In this document: positions 25,228 through 34,400 of the stretch, one piece after another
How the letters are laid out: every line of letters begins with the position of its first letter
Numbering within the stretch: position 1 is the first letter of the stretch
Source: Actinoplanes couchii
GTDB taxonomy: Bacteria; Actinomycetota; Actinomycetes; Mycobacteriales; Micromonosporaceae
DNA length: 64,000 nt
Direction: 5' to 3'
NCBI RefSeq assembly: GCF_016862075.1
Contig: NZ_BOMG01000106.1
Coordinates: forward strand, 1-64,000
Translations under genes and position numbers: made by a program
Notes under the pieces: generated by a model
The model's database searches: none
The model's input: only the letters and a program-made list of their open reading frames with translations
Told to the model about the DNA's origin: nothing

Positions 25228-27123
25228 TCAGTCCTCCCGTGCGGCCAGCGGGATCCAGACCCGCATCGGGCCCGGCTCGCGGTTGGCCCACAGGAAGTAG
25301 GGGATGGCGGTGACGGTGTCGGTCGCCGCCGGCGGGACGGTCCGGGTCAGACCGCGATAAAGATCAACTGCTTCTGGCGGCCGTACGCGGACCAGGGCGC
25401 GCAGTGTCACCGGGGACAGACCACCGCTGTGGTACGCCACCGAGATCGGCGCGGACGGATCGAGTTCCAGGTCCTCGAAGAGCACGTCAGGCGTGTCGAC
25501 GTGTTCCAGGCAGTACACCAGCGGCCCGCGGACCAGGGCTGCCGTGCCCCGCACCGCGTCCACCCGCGGGTGCGCGGCGACCAGCCGGGCCGGCATCGCG
25601 AGCGTGAGGATCACCTGGTCACCGGCGTGCCAGATGCGGTGCAGGCGCAGGTACCCGTCCTGGGCCAGGACCGGCGCGACGGTGCCGTTGATCGTCAGCC
25701 GCACGTCGGAGCACCAGGCCGGCACCCGCAGCGACAGCGCCCACGGCTCGTCGTCGGTCGCGGCGACGGTGACGGTGATCTGCTCGTCCCACGGGTACCG
25801 GGTGGTCACCTCGACCGCCCGGCCGGCGCTCTCGAACCGGCCGCTGCCGTACAGGTGCAGCTGGAGCCCACTCTGGTCGCCGGTCGCGGCGTAGGTGTGC
25901 AGCGACGCCATCAGCCGGGCCAGGTTCGGCGGGCAGCAGGCGCACTCGTACCAGTCGAGGCGGTGCCCGGGCGCGTTCTCGCCACCGCCGTCGTGTCCGG
26001 TGCGGCGCTGCAGCGGGGTGGAGTAGAAGAACGCGTCCCCGGCGACCGCGGTGCTGGCGGCGACCGCGTTGTGCAGGACCCGTTCCATCTCGTCGGCGTA
26101 CTTCACGTTCCCGGTGGCCAGCAGCAGTCGCCAGCCCAGCTGGAAACTCGCGATGGCGGCGCACGTCTCGGCGTAGGCACGGTCCGGCGGCAGCTCGTAC
26201 GCGTCGCCGTAGGCCTCGTCCCGGTGCCGGGAACCCTGCCCGCCGGTCAGGTAGGTGCGGCTGTCGATCGCCGAGTCCCACAGTTTCCCGGTGACCGCCA
26301 GCAGATCGGTGTCGCCGGTCTCCACCGCCACGTCGACCGCCCCGGCCAGCAGGTACAGCTGCCGGACCACGTGACCGGCGACCTCGTCCACCGACCGCAG
26401 CGGCTGATGGTCCTGGTAGTAGGCGGCGCCGAACCGGCCCTCCCCCAGCTTGCCGTGGCCGCGGTTCGCCACGAACCGGGCGGCCAGGTCCAGGTACGGG
26501 CGGTGGCCGGTGACCCGGTACAACTCGGCCAGGGCGGTCTCGATCTCCGGGTGGCCGTCGACCTCGTCGGAGGACCCGTACCGGCGTACCAGAAGATCGG
26601 CGAAACGGCGCGCGACCGCCACGACCTGCTGGGCCACCGCATCGCCGGGCGCGGACCGGGCCGCCGCCACGGCCGCCTGGATCAGGTGACCGGCGGTGTA
26701 CATCTCGTGGCTGAAGTGCAGCTCGTTCCACTGCCGGTCCCGGGTGGCCGGCTCCTGGTAGAAGGAGACCAGGTAACCGTCCGGGTCCTGGGCCTTCTCC
26801 AGCAGCGCGGCGGCCTCCTCGCTGAAGGCCTGCGCGGTCCCGGACCAGAACGCCGCTTCCAGGGTCTTGTGCACGTCGGTGTCGGCGAACCAGAAGCCCC
26901 GGTACTCCGCGTCGCTGTCCCCGGTGACACGCCGCAGATTGTCCAGGTTGCCGTAGGTCTCCACCCGCGCGACACAGTGCGGCAGGGTCGCGTCGGCGTT
27001 GCGGGCCTGCCAGCCGCCGAGCAGCCCGTCCGGGTCGAGCCGCACCCGGTTCGCGGGCAGCGGCCGAAGCCTGCTGATGGCCTCCGGGGTCGGTACGACA
27101 GGGCCGTGGAGTTCAGAGCTCAT
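25228..27123 (-). CDS. GH127 beta-L-arabinofuranosidase
   Basis: This 631-residue enzyme is of the GH127 (formerly DUF1680) family, which releases beta-linked L-arabinofuranose through a zinc-bound cysteine nucleophile. The diagnostic residues are in place: Glu319 and Cys321 in AETCA, and Cys396-Cys397 in CACCPPN. An (alpha/alpha)6 barrel spans most of the protein, and beta-sandwich domains follow from about residue 430. No signal peptide is present, so it acts on imported oligosaccharides. ATG 27123 follows AGAGGAAC. It lies directly after the two permease genes on the minus strand. Confidence 0.93.
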   Translation of the reverse strand: MSSELHGPVVPTPEAISRLRPLPANRVRLDPDGLLGGWQARNADATLPHCVARVETYGNLDNLRRVTGDSDAEYRGFWFADTDVHKTLEAAFWSGTAQAFSEEAAALLEKAQDPDGYLVSFYQEPATRDRQWNELHFSHEMYTAGHLIQAAVAAARSAPGDAVAQQVVAVARRFADLLVRRYGSSDEVDGHPEIETALAELYRVTGHRPYLDLAARFVANRGHGKLGEGRFGAAYYQDHQPLRSVDEVAGHVVRQLYLLAGAVDVAVETGDTDLLAVTGKLWDSAIDSRTYLTGGQGSRHRDEAYGDAYELPPDRAYAETCAAIASFQLGWRLLLATGNVKYADEMERVLHNAVAASTAVAGDAFFYSTPLQRRTGHDGGGENAPGHRLDWYECACCPPNLARLMASLHTYAATGDQSGLQLHLYGSGRFESAGRAVEVTTRYPWDEQITVTVAATDDEPWALSLRVPAWCSDVRLTINGTVAPVLAQDGYLRLHRIWHAGDQVILTLAMPARLVAAHPRVDAVRGTAALVRGPLVYCLEHVDTPDVLFEDLELDPSAPISVAYHSGGLSPVTLRALVRVRPPEAVDLYRGLTRTVPPAATDTVTAIPYFLWANREPGPMRVWIPLAARED

Positions 27124-27133
27124 GGGTGTTCCT

Positions 27134-27949
27134 CTAGTCCTTGACGGCGCCGGCGGTCACACCGGCTGCCACGTACCGCTGGGCCAGGATGAGCAGCAGC
27201 GTCGCGGGGATGGAGGCGATCACGGCGGTTGCCATGATCGCGTTCCACTGCTGGTTGTTGTTGCCGATGTAGTGGTAGATGCCGAGGGTGATCGGCTGGG
27301 CGTCGCCGCCGCCGTCCAGGGTGGTGGCGAAGACGAAGTCGGACCACGCCCACAGGAAGGCGAACAGGCTGACCGTGACGATCGCGTTGCGCGACACCGG
27401 CAGGATCACCGACACGAAGGTGCGCCAGGTGGTCGCGCCGTCGATCATGGCCGCGTTGATCAGCTCGTCGGGGATGCCGGACATGAACGCGGTGAAGATC
27501 AGGACGCCGAACGGGACCGCGATGGTCGAGTCGGCGAGGATCAGGCCGGGCACCGTGTTGAGCACACCGAGTCGCAGGTAGATGGCGTAGAAGCCCATCG
27601 CCATGATGATTCCCGGGATCATCTGGGCGATCAGCAGCACGAAGCTGAGCGCGCCGCCGCCTTTCGGGCGCAACTTGGCCAGGGCGAACCCGGCCGGCGC
27701 GGAGAGCACCAGGGTCAGCAGCACGGTGCCGAGACCCACGATCAGGCTGGTGCCCAGGTACGGCAGCTGCTGATCGATGACCGCGCGGTAACCCTCGAGC
27801 GTCCCGTCGTACGGGAAGAGGTGGGGTGGATCGGCTCGCATGTTCGTGTCCTTGGTGAAGGACACGTTGAGCATCCAGTAGACCGGGAACAGCATGATCG
27901 CCGTGAGGATCAGACCCAGGCCCGTTTTGAGGTGCTGCCGCATCCTCAC
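27134..27949 (-). CDS. Sugar ABC transporter permease (MalG-type), second system
   Basis: This inner-membrane permease of about 271 residues has six helices and an EAA-type loop (LINAAMIDGATTWRTF). The GTG at 27949 is preferred over the ATG at 27943 because AGGAGG lies about 9 bases upstream and the GTG overlaps the previous stop (GTGA). The periplasmic face and gating helix are typical of CUT1 carbohydrate importers. It operates with the permease and binding protein upstream. No ATPase is encoded here either. Confidence 0.92.
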   Translation of the reverse strand: MRMRQHLKTGLGLILTAIMLFPVYWMLNVSFTKDTNMRADPPHLFPYDGTLEGYRAVIDQQLPYLGTSLIVGLGTVLLTLVLSAPAGFALAKLRPKGGGALSFVLLIAQMIPGIIMAMGFYAIYLRLGVLNTVPGLILADSTIAVPFGVLIFTAFMSGIPDELINAAMIDGATTWRTFVSVILPVSRNAIVTVSLFAFLWAWSDFVFATTLDGGGDAQPITLGIYHYIGNNNQQWNAIMATAVIASIPATLLLILAQRYVAAGVTAGAVKD

Positions 27950-28890
27950 TGGTTGAGCCTCCTCTGGAAGCGGATGTAGAGCAGGCCGAAGAAGAGCGCC
28001 ATGATGATCAGCAGGTTCCCCACCGCGGCGCCGGGGCCGAACTCGGGCAGCAGGCTGCCGAAGCTGAACCGGTAGGACCAGGTCGCGAACGTGGTCGACG
28101 CGTCGGCCGGCCCGCCCTTCGTCATGATCCAGATCAGGTCGAAGACCTTCAGCGTGTAGACCAGCCCGAGCAGCAGGGTGATCGCCGAGACCGGCCGCAG
28201 CAGCGGGAACGTGATCCGCCAGAACCGCTGCCAGCCGGTCGCCCCGTCCAGGGCCGCCGCCTCGTAGACCTCGGCCGGGATCGCCTGCAGTCCGCTGTAG
28301 AGCACCACCAGGTTGAACGGGATGCCGATCCAGACGTTCGCGATGATCACGCTGGTCAGCGCCCAGTCCGGCGAGGTCAGCCAGTTGACCGGCTCGACAC
28401 CGAAGAACCCGAGGAACGCGTTGACGATCCCGGAGTCGCTGTTCAGCATCCACGCCCACGTCGAGGCGCTGACGATCAACGGCAGCAGCCACGGGACCAG
28501 GAACAACGCCCGCAACGTCGCCGACAACCGGAAACTCTGGGCGAAGAACACCGCGAGGGCCAGCCCGATGGCGAACTGGAACGCGATACTGACGAACGTG
28601 AACACCACCGTGTGCAGGAACGCCGGCCCGAACGCCGGATCGGCGAACACCTCGCGATAGTTGTCCAGCCCGGAGAACGGGGCGTCCCCGCGCACGAACG
28701 ACCGGACCGTGTAGTCACGCAGGCTCAGGTCGAGGTTGCGGTAGAGCGGGTAGGCGTAGAACGCGATCAGGTAGATCACGATCGGCGCGCAGAACGCCCA
28801 GGCGGTCCAGTGACCCCTGCTTCTCCGCCGCGGCGCCCCCGCCCCCGCCGAAGCGGAGGCGGGAACCCGGGTCAGCACGTCCTGGGCCAT
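27946..28890 (-). CDS. Sugar ABC transporter permease (MalF-type), second system
   Basis: This 314-residue membrane protein has six helices and a conserved EAA loop (VYEAAALDGATGWQRF). The cytoplasmic N-terminus is Ala/Arg-rich before the first helix. ATG 28890 follows the binding-protein stop by 2 bases. It forms the channel with the next gene. Operon position ties it to GH127 and a GH-A-like enzyme, so the cargo is probably an arabinose-containing oligosaccharide (inference). Confidence 0.92.
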   Translation of the reverse strand: MAQDVLTRVPASASAGAGAPRRRSRGHWTAWAFCAPIVIYLIAFYAYPLYRNLDLSLRDYTVRSFVRGDAPFSGLDNYREVFADPAFGPAFLHTVVFTFVSIAFQFAIGLALAVFFAQSFRLSATLRALFLVPWLLPLIVSASTWAWMLNSDSGIVNAFLGFFGVEPVNWLTSPDWALTSVIIANVWIGIPFNLVVLYSGLQAIPAEVYEAAALDGATGWQRFWRITFPLLRPVSAITLLLGLVYTLKVFDLIWIMTKGGPADASTTFATWSYRFSFGSLLPEFGPGAAVGNLLIIMALFFGLLYIRFQRRLNQ

Positions 28891-28892
28891 CG

Positions 28893-30137
28893 TTACTTGG
28901 TCGCCGAAGCTGCCGTGGTCTGTGCCGTCTTCAGCGCGTCCGCCGGAGTGGCCGACCCGCTGAGCGCGGCCTGGAACGCGGTCCACAGCGGCTGCGAGAT
29001 CTTCGGGTACTTGGTGCCGAGGTCGTCACTGGTCCGGCCCTTGGCCGCCTTGACCGCCTCCACCCAGACCGTCAGCTCCTTGTTCTCCGCGACCTGCTTC
29101 TGCTGCACCGCGTCGGTGGCCGCGATGTAGGAGAGGGTGGTGTCCGTGGTCAGCGCGTTGTCCGCGTTGGTCAGGCAGGCGATCAGCTTCTCCGTGACGG
29201 CGTACCGGGCGGTGTCGGACTGCACCGGCGCGGTCACGAACTCGCCGCCGGTCGGGGCCGGCGCGGTGCCACCGGACTGCGACGGGATGGGGATGATCCC
29301 GTACTCGAATCCGGTCTTCTTGGCGTTGGCCAGCTGCCAGGTGCCGTTCTCGCTGAACGCGAAGTCACCGGCGGCGAACTCCTGCCAGCTGGTGGTCTGG
29401 GTGTTGTTGAGCACCGAGTTCGGGGCCAGCCCGTCCTTGAGCCACCCGGTCCACAGGTCGAGCGCGGCGACACCCTGCGCGGAGTCGAGCTGGGTCAGGT
29501 TCGCCCCGGAGCCCCAGAACCACGGCAGGAACTGGAAGCTGCCCTCCTCGGTGCCGATCGCCGAGAAGGTGATGCCCTTCTTGCCTTTCTGTTTCACGGT
29601 TTGGAGTGCCGCGGTCAACGACGCCCAGTCCTTGATCGTCGCCGGGTCGATCTTCGCGTCGTCCAGGATCTTCTTGTTGTAGTAGAGCGCCAGGGTGTTG
29701 GCGCCGATCGGGATGCCGTACGCCTTGCCGCCGATCTGGCCGGCCGCGAGCAGGTTCGGCGAGACCGCGGCGGTGTCGATCTTCATCTCGTCGGTGCTGG
29801 TCAGCACCCCGGCGTCGGCGAGGGTGGACACCACCGGGTTGTCGACGATCAGCACGTCCGGCGAGTTGTCCTGTTGTGCGGCGAGCAGAGCCTTGTTGGT
29901 CAGATCGGTAGTGTCGTAGCCGGTCCGCTTGACCGTCACCCCCGCTCCGGTGCCGCACTCGGTCAACAGCTTCACCCAGTCCGACGAGCCGTCGAACTGC
30001 GGGTACGGATCCCAGATCGTGTATTCGCCACCGGCGGCGTCAGCGCCGTCGCCGGTGCCGGCTCCGGTTCCGGTGGAACAACCGGTCAGTAGACAAGCCG
30101 TGAGGGCGAGTGCCGCCGCGGCACGAAAGGTGGTCAT
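28893..30137 (-). CDS. Sugar-binding lipoprotein, second ABC system
   Basis: This 414-residue extracellular binding protein has a lipoprotein signal ending LLTGC (Cys20), then a Gly/Ala/Asp-rich spacer and a two-lobe binding fold. It contains IVDNPVV and IPIGANTLALYYNKK segments typical of family-1 binding proteins. The ATG at 30137 is chosen because AAGGGG precedes it; a start 7 codons upstream lacks a ribosome site. It is the first gene of a five-gene operon running through two permeases, GH127 and a GH-A-like enzyme. The promoter and operator upstream point to control by the divergent LacI protein. Confidence 0.92.
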   Translation of the reverse strand: MTTFRAAAALALTACLLTGCSTGTGAGTGDGADAAGGEYTIWDPYPQFDGSSDWVKLLTECGTGAGVTVKRTGYDTTDLTNKALLAAQQDNSPDVLIVDNPVVSTLADAGVLTSTDEMKIDTAAVSPNLLAAGQIGGKAYGIPIGANTLALYYNKKILDDAKIDPATIKDWASLTAALQTVKQKGKKGITFSAIGTEEGSFQFLPWFWGSGANLTQLDSAQGVAALDLWTGWLKDGLAPNSVLNNTQTTSWQEFAAGDFAFSENGTWQLANAKKTGFEYGIIPIPSQSGGTAPAPTGGEFVTAPVQSDTARYAVTEKLIACLTNADNALTTDTTLSYIAATDAVQQKQVAENKELTVWVEAVKAAKGRTSDDLGTKYPKISQPLWTAFQAALSGSATPADALKTAQTTAASATK

Positions 30138-30169
30138 ATTCGGGTTCCCCTTGCACATGGAGGAAACGC

Positions 30170-30219
30170 TTAGGAAATCGATTGCCTAAACGCTAAGTAG
30201 CGACTTGCTCGCATGTCAA
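30170..30219 (-). promoter_or_regulatory. Promoter and LacI-type operator of the second ABC operon
   Basis: On the minus strand TTGACA (30219-30214) and TAGCGT (30195-30190) are 18 bp apart. Directly downstream lies the dyad TTAGGAAATCGATTGCCTAA (30170-30189), with 9 of 10 base pairs symmetric around CG. A half-site TTAGGAAAC recurs at 30259-30267 beside the lacI-type gene, so autoregulation is possible. Confidence 0.65.
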
Positions 30220-30289
30220 GAGCAAGTTACGGTCACGTGAAACGCCTCTTCGGACGCGTTAGGAAACTGGGGAGGAAACACTGAGCACC

Positions 30290-31288
30290 ATGGATCGCGC
30301 GGTGACCATCAGCCAGGTGGCCGCGCTCGCGGGGGTCTCCACCGGCACGGCGTCCAAGGCACTCAACGGGCGCGGCGCGCTGCGGCCGGAGACCCGGTTA
30401 CGGGTGCAGCAGGCGGCCGAGCAGCTCGGTTTTGTCGCCAACGCGGCGGCCCGGTCGCTGCAGACCGGGCGCACCTACACGGTCGGCATGATCACCACCG
30501 ACAGCATCGGCCGGTTCAGCATCCCGCTGCTCATCGGCGCCGAGGACGCGCTCGGGGCCGGGCAGATGTCGATCTTCCTGTGCGACGCCCGGGACGACCC
30601 GATCCGCGAGCAGTACTACCTGCGTACGCTGCTCAGCCGCAAGGTCGACGGGATCATCGTGACCGGCCGCCGCACCCAGGCCCGCGCCCCGATCGGGGTC
30701 GGCCTGCCGGTGCCGGTGGTCTACGCGTTCATCAGCTCCGCCGACCCGGCCGACTGCTCGGTGGTGCCGGACGAGGCGGACGGCTCCCGGCGCGCGATCC
30801 GGCACCTGCTGGCCGTCGGCCGCCGCCGGATCGCCCTGGTCACCGGCCCGGAGCACCACCATTCGGCGAGCGTGCGGGCGCGCGCCGCCGAGGACACCCT
30901 GGCCGCCGAGGGGCTGCGCCCGGCGGTGCCGACGCTGTACGGCGAGTGGAGCGAGGCGTGGGGCCGGCAGGCCGCCGGGATCCTGCTGTCCACCGGCGCC
31001 GACGTGGACGCGGTGTTCTGCGGCAGCGACCAGATCGCCCGCGGGCTGGCCGAGGCGCTGACCAAGGCCGGGCGGGAGATCCCGCGGGACGTGGCCCTGG
31101 TCGGCTTCGACAACTGGGACGTCATGGTCGAGGGCTGCCAGCCGCCTCTGACCAGCATCGACATGGACCTGGAGGGCATCGGGCGGACCGCCGCCGAGCA
31201 GCTTCTCGCCGCGATCAACGGAACTCCGGCGCACGGGCAGCACGCCCGCCCCTGCCGCCTGGTCCCCCGAGCGTCGACGGCGGTCTAG
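30290..31288 (+). CDS. LacI-family transcriptional regulator
   Basis: This 332-residue repressor has an N-terminal LacI helix-turn-helix (TISQVAALAGVSTGTASKAL, residues 6-25) with a hinge helix at about 45-58. The periplasmic-binding-like effector domain begins YTVGMITTD. It is divergent from the second sugar ABC operon, and a strong CG-centred palindrome lies between them, so it most likely represses that operon. The effector is probably an arabinan or pectin sugar. A GGGGAGG ribosome site lies upstream of the ATG, at slightly long spacing. Confidence 0.93.
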   Translation: MDRAVTISQVAALAGVSTGTASKALNGRGALRPETRLRVQQAAEQLGFVANAAARSLQTGRTYTVGMITTDSIGRFSIPLLIGAEDALGAGQMSIFLCDARDDPIREQYYLRTLLSRKVDGIIVTGRRTQARAPIGVGLPVPVVYAFISSADPADCSVVPDEADGSRRAIRHLLAVGRRRIALVTGPEHHHSASVRARAAEDTLAAEGLRPAVPTLYGEWSEAWGRQAAGILLSTGADVDAVFCGSDQIARGLAEALTKAGREIPRDVALVGFDNWDVMVEGCQPPLTSIDMDLEGIGRTAAEQLLAAINGTPAHGQHARPCRLVPRASTAV

Positions 31289-31416
31289 GCCACACCCGCC
31301 CACCCTGTTCACCACCGCCCGCCCGGCTTGCCGCGCTCTCGAGGCAAACGATTTCCTGCTGAGTCATTGACGAGGATCGCTGGGGTTCGTAACCTACCGG
31401 AAATCCCTCGTTGACC

Positions 31417-31448
31417 AGAGCGCGCGGCTCGTTGAGCGCGCTCTTTTG
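31417..31448 (+). terminator. Hairpin with T tract after the LacI gene
   Basis: AGAGCGCGC (31417-31425) pairs perfectly with GCGCGCTCT (31436-31444) and is followed by TTTTGTT. It lies 129 bp after the regulator stop and just upstream of the next gene. It could be the regulator's terminator or an attenuator of the downstream gene. Confidence 0.6.
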
Positions 31449-31460
31449 TTAACGCTCACA
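31447..31460 (+). promoter_or_regulatory. LacI-type operator before the large glycoside hydrolase
   Basis: TGTTAACGCTCACA has the TGTTA-CG-ACA pattern also seen in the arabinanase operator at 8596-8609 (five of seven pairs symmetric). It lies 19 bases before the start codon. A shared LacI regulator for both secreted enzymes is plausible. Confidence 0.45.
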
Positions 31461-31479
31461 TCACGCTTTGGAGCGATGC

Positions 31480-34400
31480 ATGAGAGCCTGGAAGATCCCC
31501 TTGGTGGCCGCGGTGCTGATCGCCGGGACACCCGCGATCCCCGCACTCGCCGCCGACCTGCCCACCCCCGTCCTCGCGTACGAGTTCGACGGCGACAGCA
31601 CGAGCAGCGACGTCATCACCGACAGCTCCGGCAACGGCCTGAACGGAACCCTGGTCAACGGCGCCACCGCCGGCCTCACCGACGGCGCGCTCACCCTGCC
31701 CGGCGGCGGCCCCACCTCGAACGGCGCCTACGTCACCATCCCCCGGCGCGCCCTGGAAGGCCGCACCGACCTGACCGTCAGCACCCGGGTGAAGTGGGAC
31801 GGCGTCACCGCACCCTGGCAGTGGATCTACGCGCTGGGCACCGACAACACCCGCTACCTGTTCAGCACGCCCTACAACGGTGACGGCCGGCTGCGCAGCG
31901 CCGTCACCAAGAGCGGCGGCAACGCGGAATCCCAGGTCACCGGCTACACGGCGCTGCCGGCGAACCAGTGGCGCACGATCACCGTCACCCTCGGCGGCGG
32001 GCGGCTGACCTCGTACCTGGACGGGGTCGAGGTCGCCGGGACACCGACCACCGTGACGGCCGCCGACATCCTCGGCCCGGCCACCGCGCCGGCCGGTTTC
32101 ATCGGCCGCTCGTTCTACCAGGACCCGCTCTTCGACGGCGCGGTCGACTCGTTCCGGATCTACGGCACCGCCCTCACCGCCGCGCAGGTCGCCGAGGACG
32201 CCGCCGTCACCCCGCCGCCGGCCGTCACCGGGCTGGCCGCCACCACGTTCGACGTGCGCACCACCATCGGCGTCGCGCCCGCCCTGCCGGCCACGGTCCG
32301 CGGCACCTTCTCCGACGCGTACGACCGGGACGTGCCGGTGACCTGGGCCGCGATCGACCCCGCGCAGTACGCGCAGCGCGGCACGTTCACTGTGACCGGC
32401 ACCGCGGCGGGACGGCCGGTGACCGCCACCGTGACCGTGATCCGCGACGGCGAACTCACCGTCGACCTGGGCACCAGTACCGGGGCGTTCCACGGCGGCG
32501 CGTCCGGAACCCTCTACGGCCTCTACGGCGACGGGCTGCCCACCAGCAACCTGATCGAGGGCATGAACCTGCGCACCGTCTCGACCAAGGCGCAGGACGG
32601 ACCGCAGCACCCCGGCGCCGACGCGCTGGAGGTGGTGAAGCCGCTCGCCGACGCGACAGGTGGTGACGTCTACGTCTACATGACCGACATCCACCGCGGG
32701 TTCCCCTACCAGTGGCCCGGCAGCACCCCGGACGAGAAGATCACCCTCTTCAAGCAGAAGATCGCCAAGCAGGTCGACCAGGTCTCGACCCTCGATCCGG
32801 CGTACCAGAAACGCATCGTCTTCGTGCCCTTCAACGAGCCCGAAGGCAACATGTACGGCACCGGCGAGTGGAGTTACAACAAGGTCAGCTGGCTCAGCGA
32901 CCCCACCGACTGGTTCCGGGCCTGGGACGAGGTGCACGCGATCATCAAGGGCAAACTCCCGGCGGCCCGGATCGCCGGACCCAACACCAGCATCCTGTAC
33001 GAGCAGGTCAAAGGCTTCCTCATGCACACCGTCGAAGCCGGCACCCTGCCCGACGTGATCACCTGGCACGAACTGAGCCACCCGGAGGCGGTCCGGACCA
33101 GCGTCGCGAAATACCGCGCCTGGGAAGCCGACATCATCGGGCGGCGACTGCCGATCAACATCAACGAGTACGCGTTCAACTACCACACATCGGTTCCCGG
33201 GCAGATGATCCAGTGGATCTCGGCCATCGAGGAGTCCAAGGTCGACGCGGACATCGCGTACTGGAACATCGACGGCAACCTGTCCGACTCGGCGGTGCAG
33301 GCGAACCGGGGCAACGGGCAGTGGTGGCTGTTCAACGCCTACGGGCAGATGACCGGGAACACCGTCCGGGTGTCGCCGCCCTATCCGGGGCAGAACTACT
33401 CGCTGCAGGGTGTCGCCACCCTGGACAAGCAGCGCAAACAGGCCCGGGCCATCTTCGGCGGAGCCTCGTCCGCGGGGTACGTGCGGTTCACGAACGTGCC
33501 GAAGTATCTGGGGAAGTCGGTGCACGCGTGGATCCGGGAGATCCCGTGGACCGGGCAGGTCGGTGACTCGGCGCAGCCGCGGTTGATCGCCGAGAAGAAC
33601 GTGCGTGTCGTCGACGGGGCGGTGGCCTTCGAGTTCGGGAAACTGGACGAGGCCTCGGCGTACGAAATCGTGCTCGGACCTGGCTCTCCGGCGGTGAACG
33701 GCACGAGCCCGGCGCTGTGGCAGGGCTCCTTCGAAGCCGAGGACGCCACCTACACCGGCAGCGGCTACAGCAGGAACGGGCCGGAGGGGTCGCCGTCGGA
33801 CGTGTCGAAGTTCTACACGTCCGGGCGGTACGACGTCGGCGGGCTGCGCACCGGCAGTGACGGGGTCCTCGACTTCACCGTCGACGTGCCACGGGACGGG
33901 ATCTACGACCTCTCGGTGTTCGCGAACTCGCTCAACACCTACGACCTGGTACGCGAGCAGGGGCCGACCAACGTGTTCCTGCGTGTCGACGGGGCGGCCG
34001 AGCAGGAGATCTTCCTGCCGCTCGGGTACAAGTGGGCGGTCTGGGATCACGCGGACACCACAGTTTCGCTGACCGCCGGGCGGCACACGATCTCGCTGGC
34101 CGCCCGCAGCCTGGACCTCTCCAGAGCCACCAAGGGTGACGCGATCGTCGACCGGATCACTCTGGAGCTGCCGAACCCGGTCGCCACCGACCTCTACGAG
34201 GCCGAGCTGGCCACATGGGATCACGCGTCGCCGGCTGCCGGTGGTGTCTCGCTGGGACGTAAGGGCAGCGCGACGTTCTGGGTCTACGCCGAAGCCGACG
34301 CGGCACACGTCATCAAGACGGTCGGCAAGGACGTCTCGCTGACGGTCAACGGCATCAAGGTGTCCGGGCCGGCCGTGTCGCTGTCCGGCGGTGTCAACAA

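Noticed and set aside
19191..34308. Very long antisense open frames (for example opposite 19191-22133 and 31456-34308)
   Set aside because: High GC leaves few stops in antisense frames. The plus-strand genes have clear domains, signal peptides and ribosome sites, while the antisense products are low complexity.
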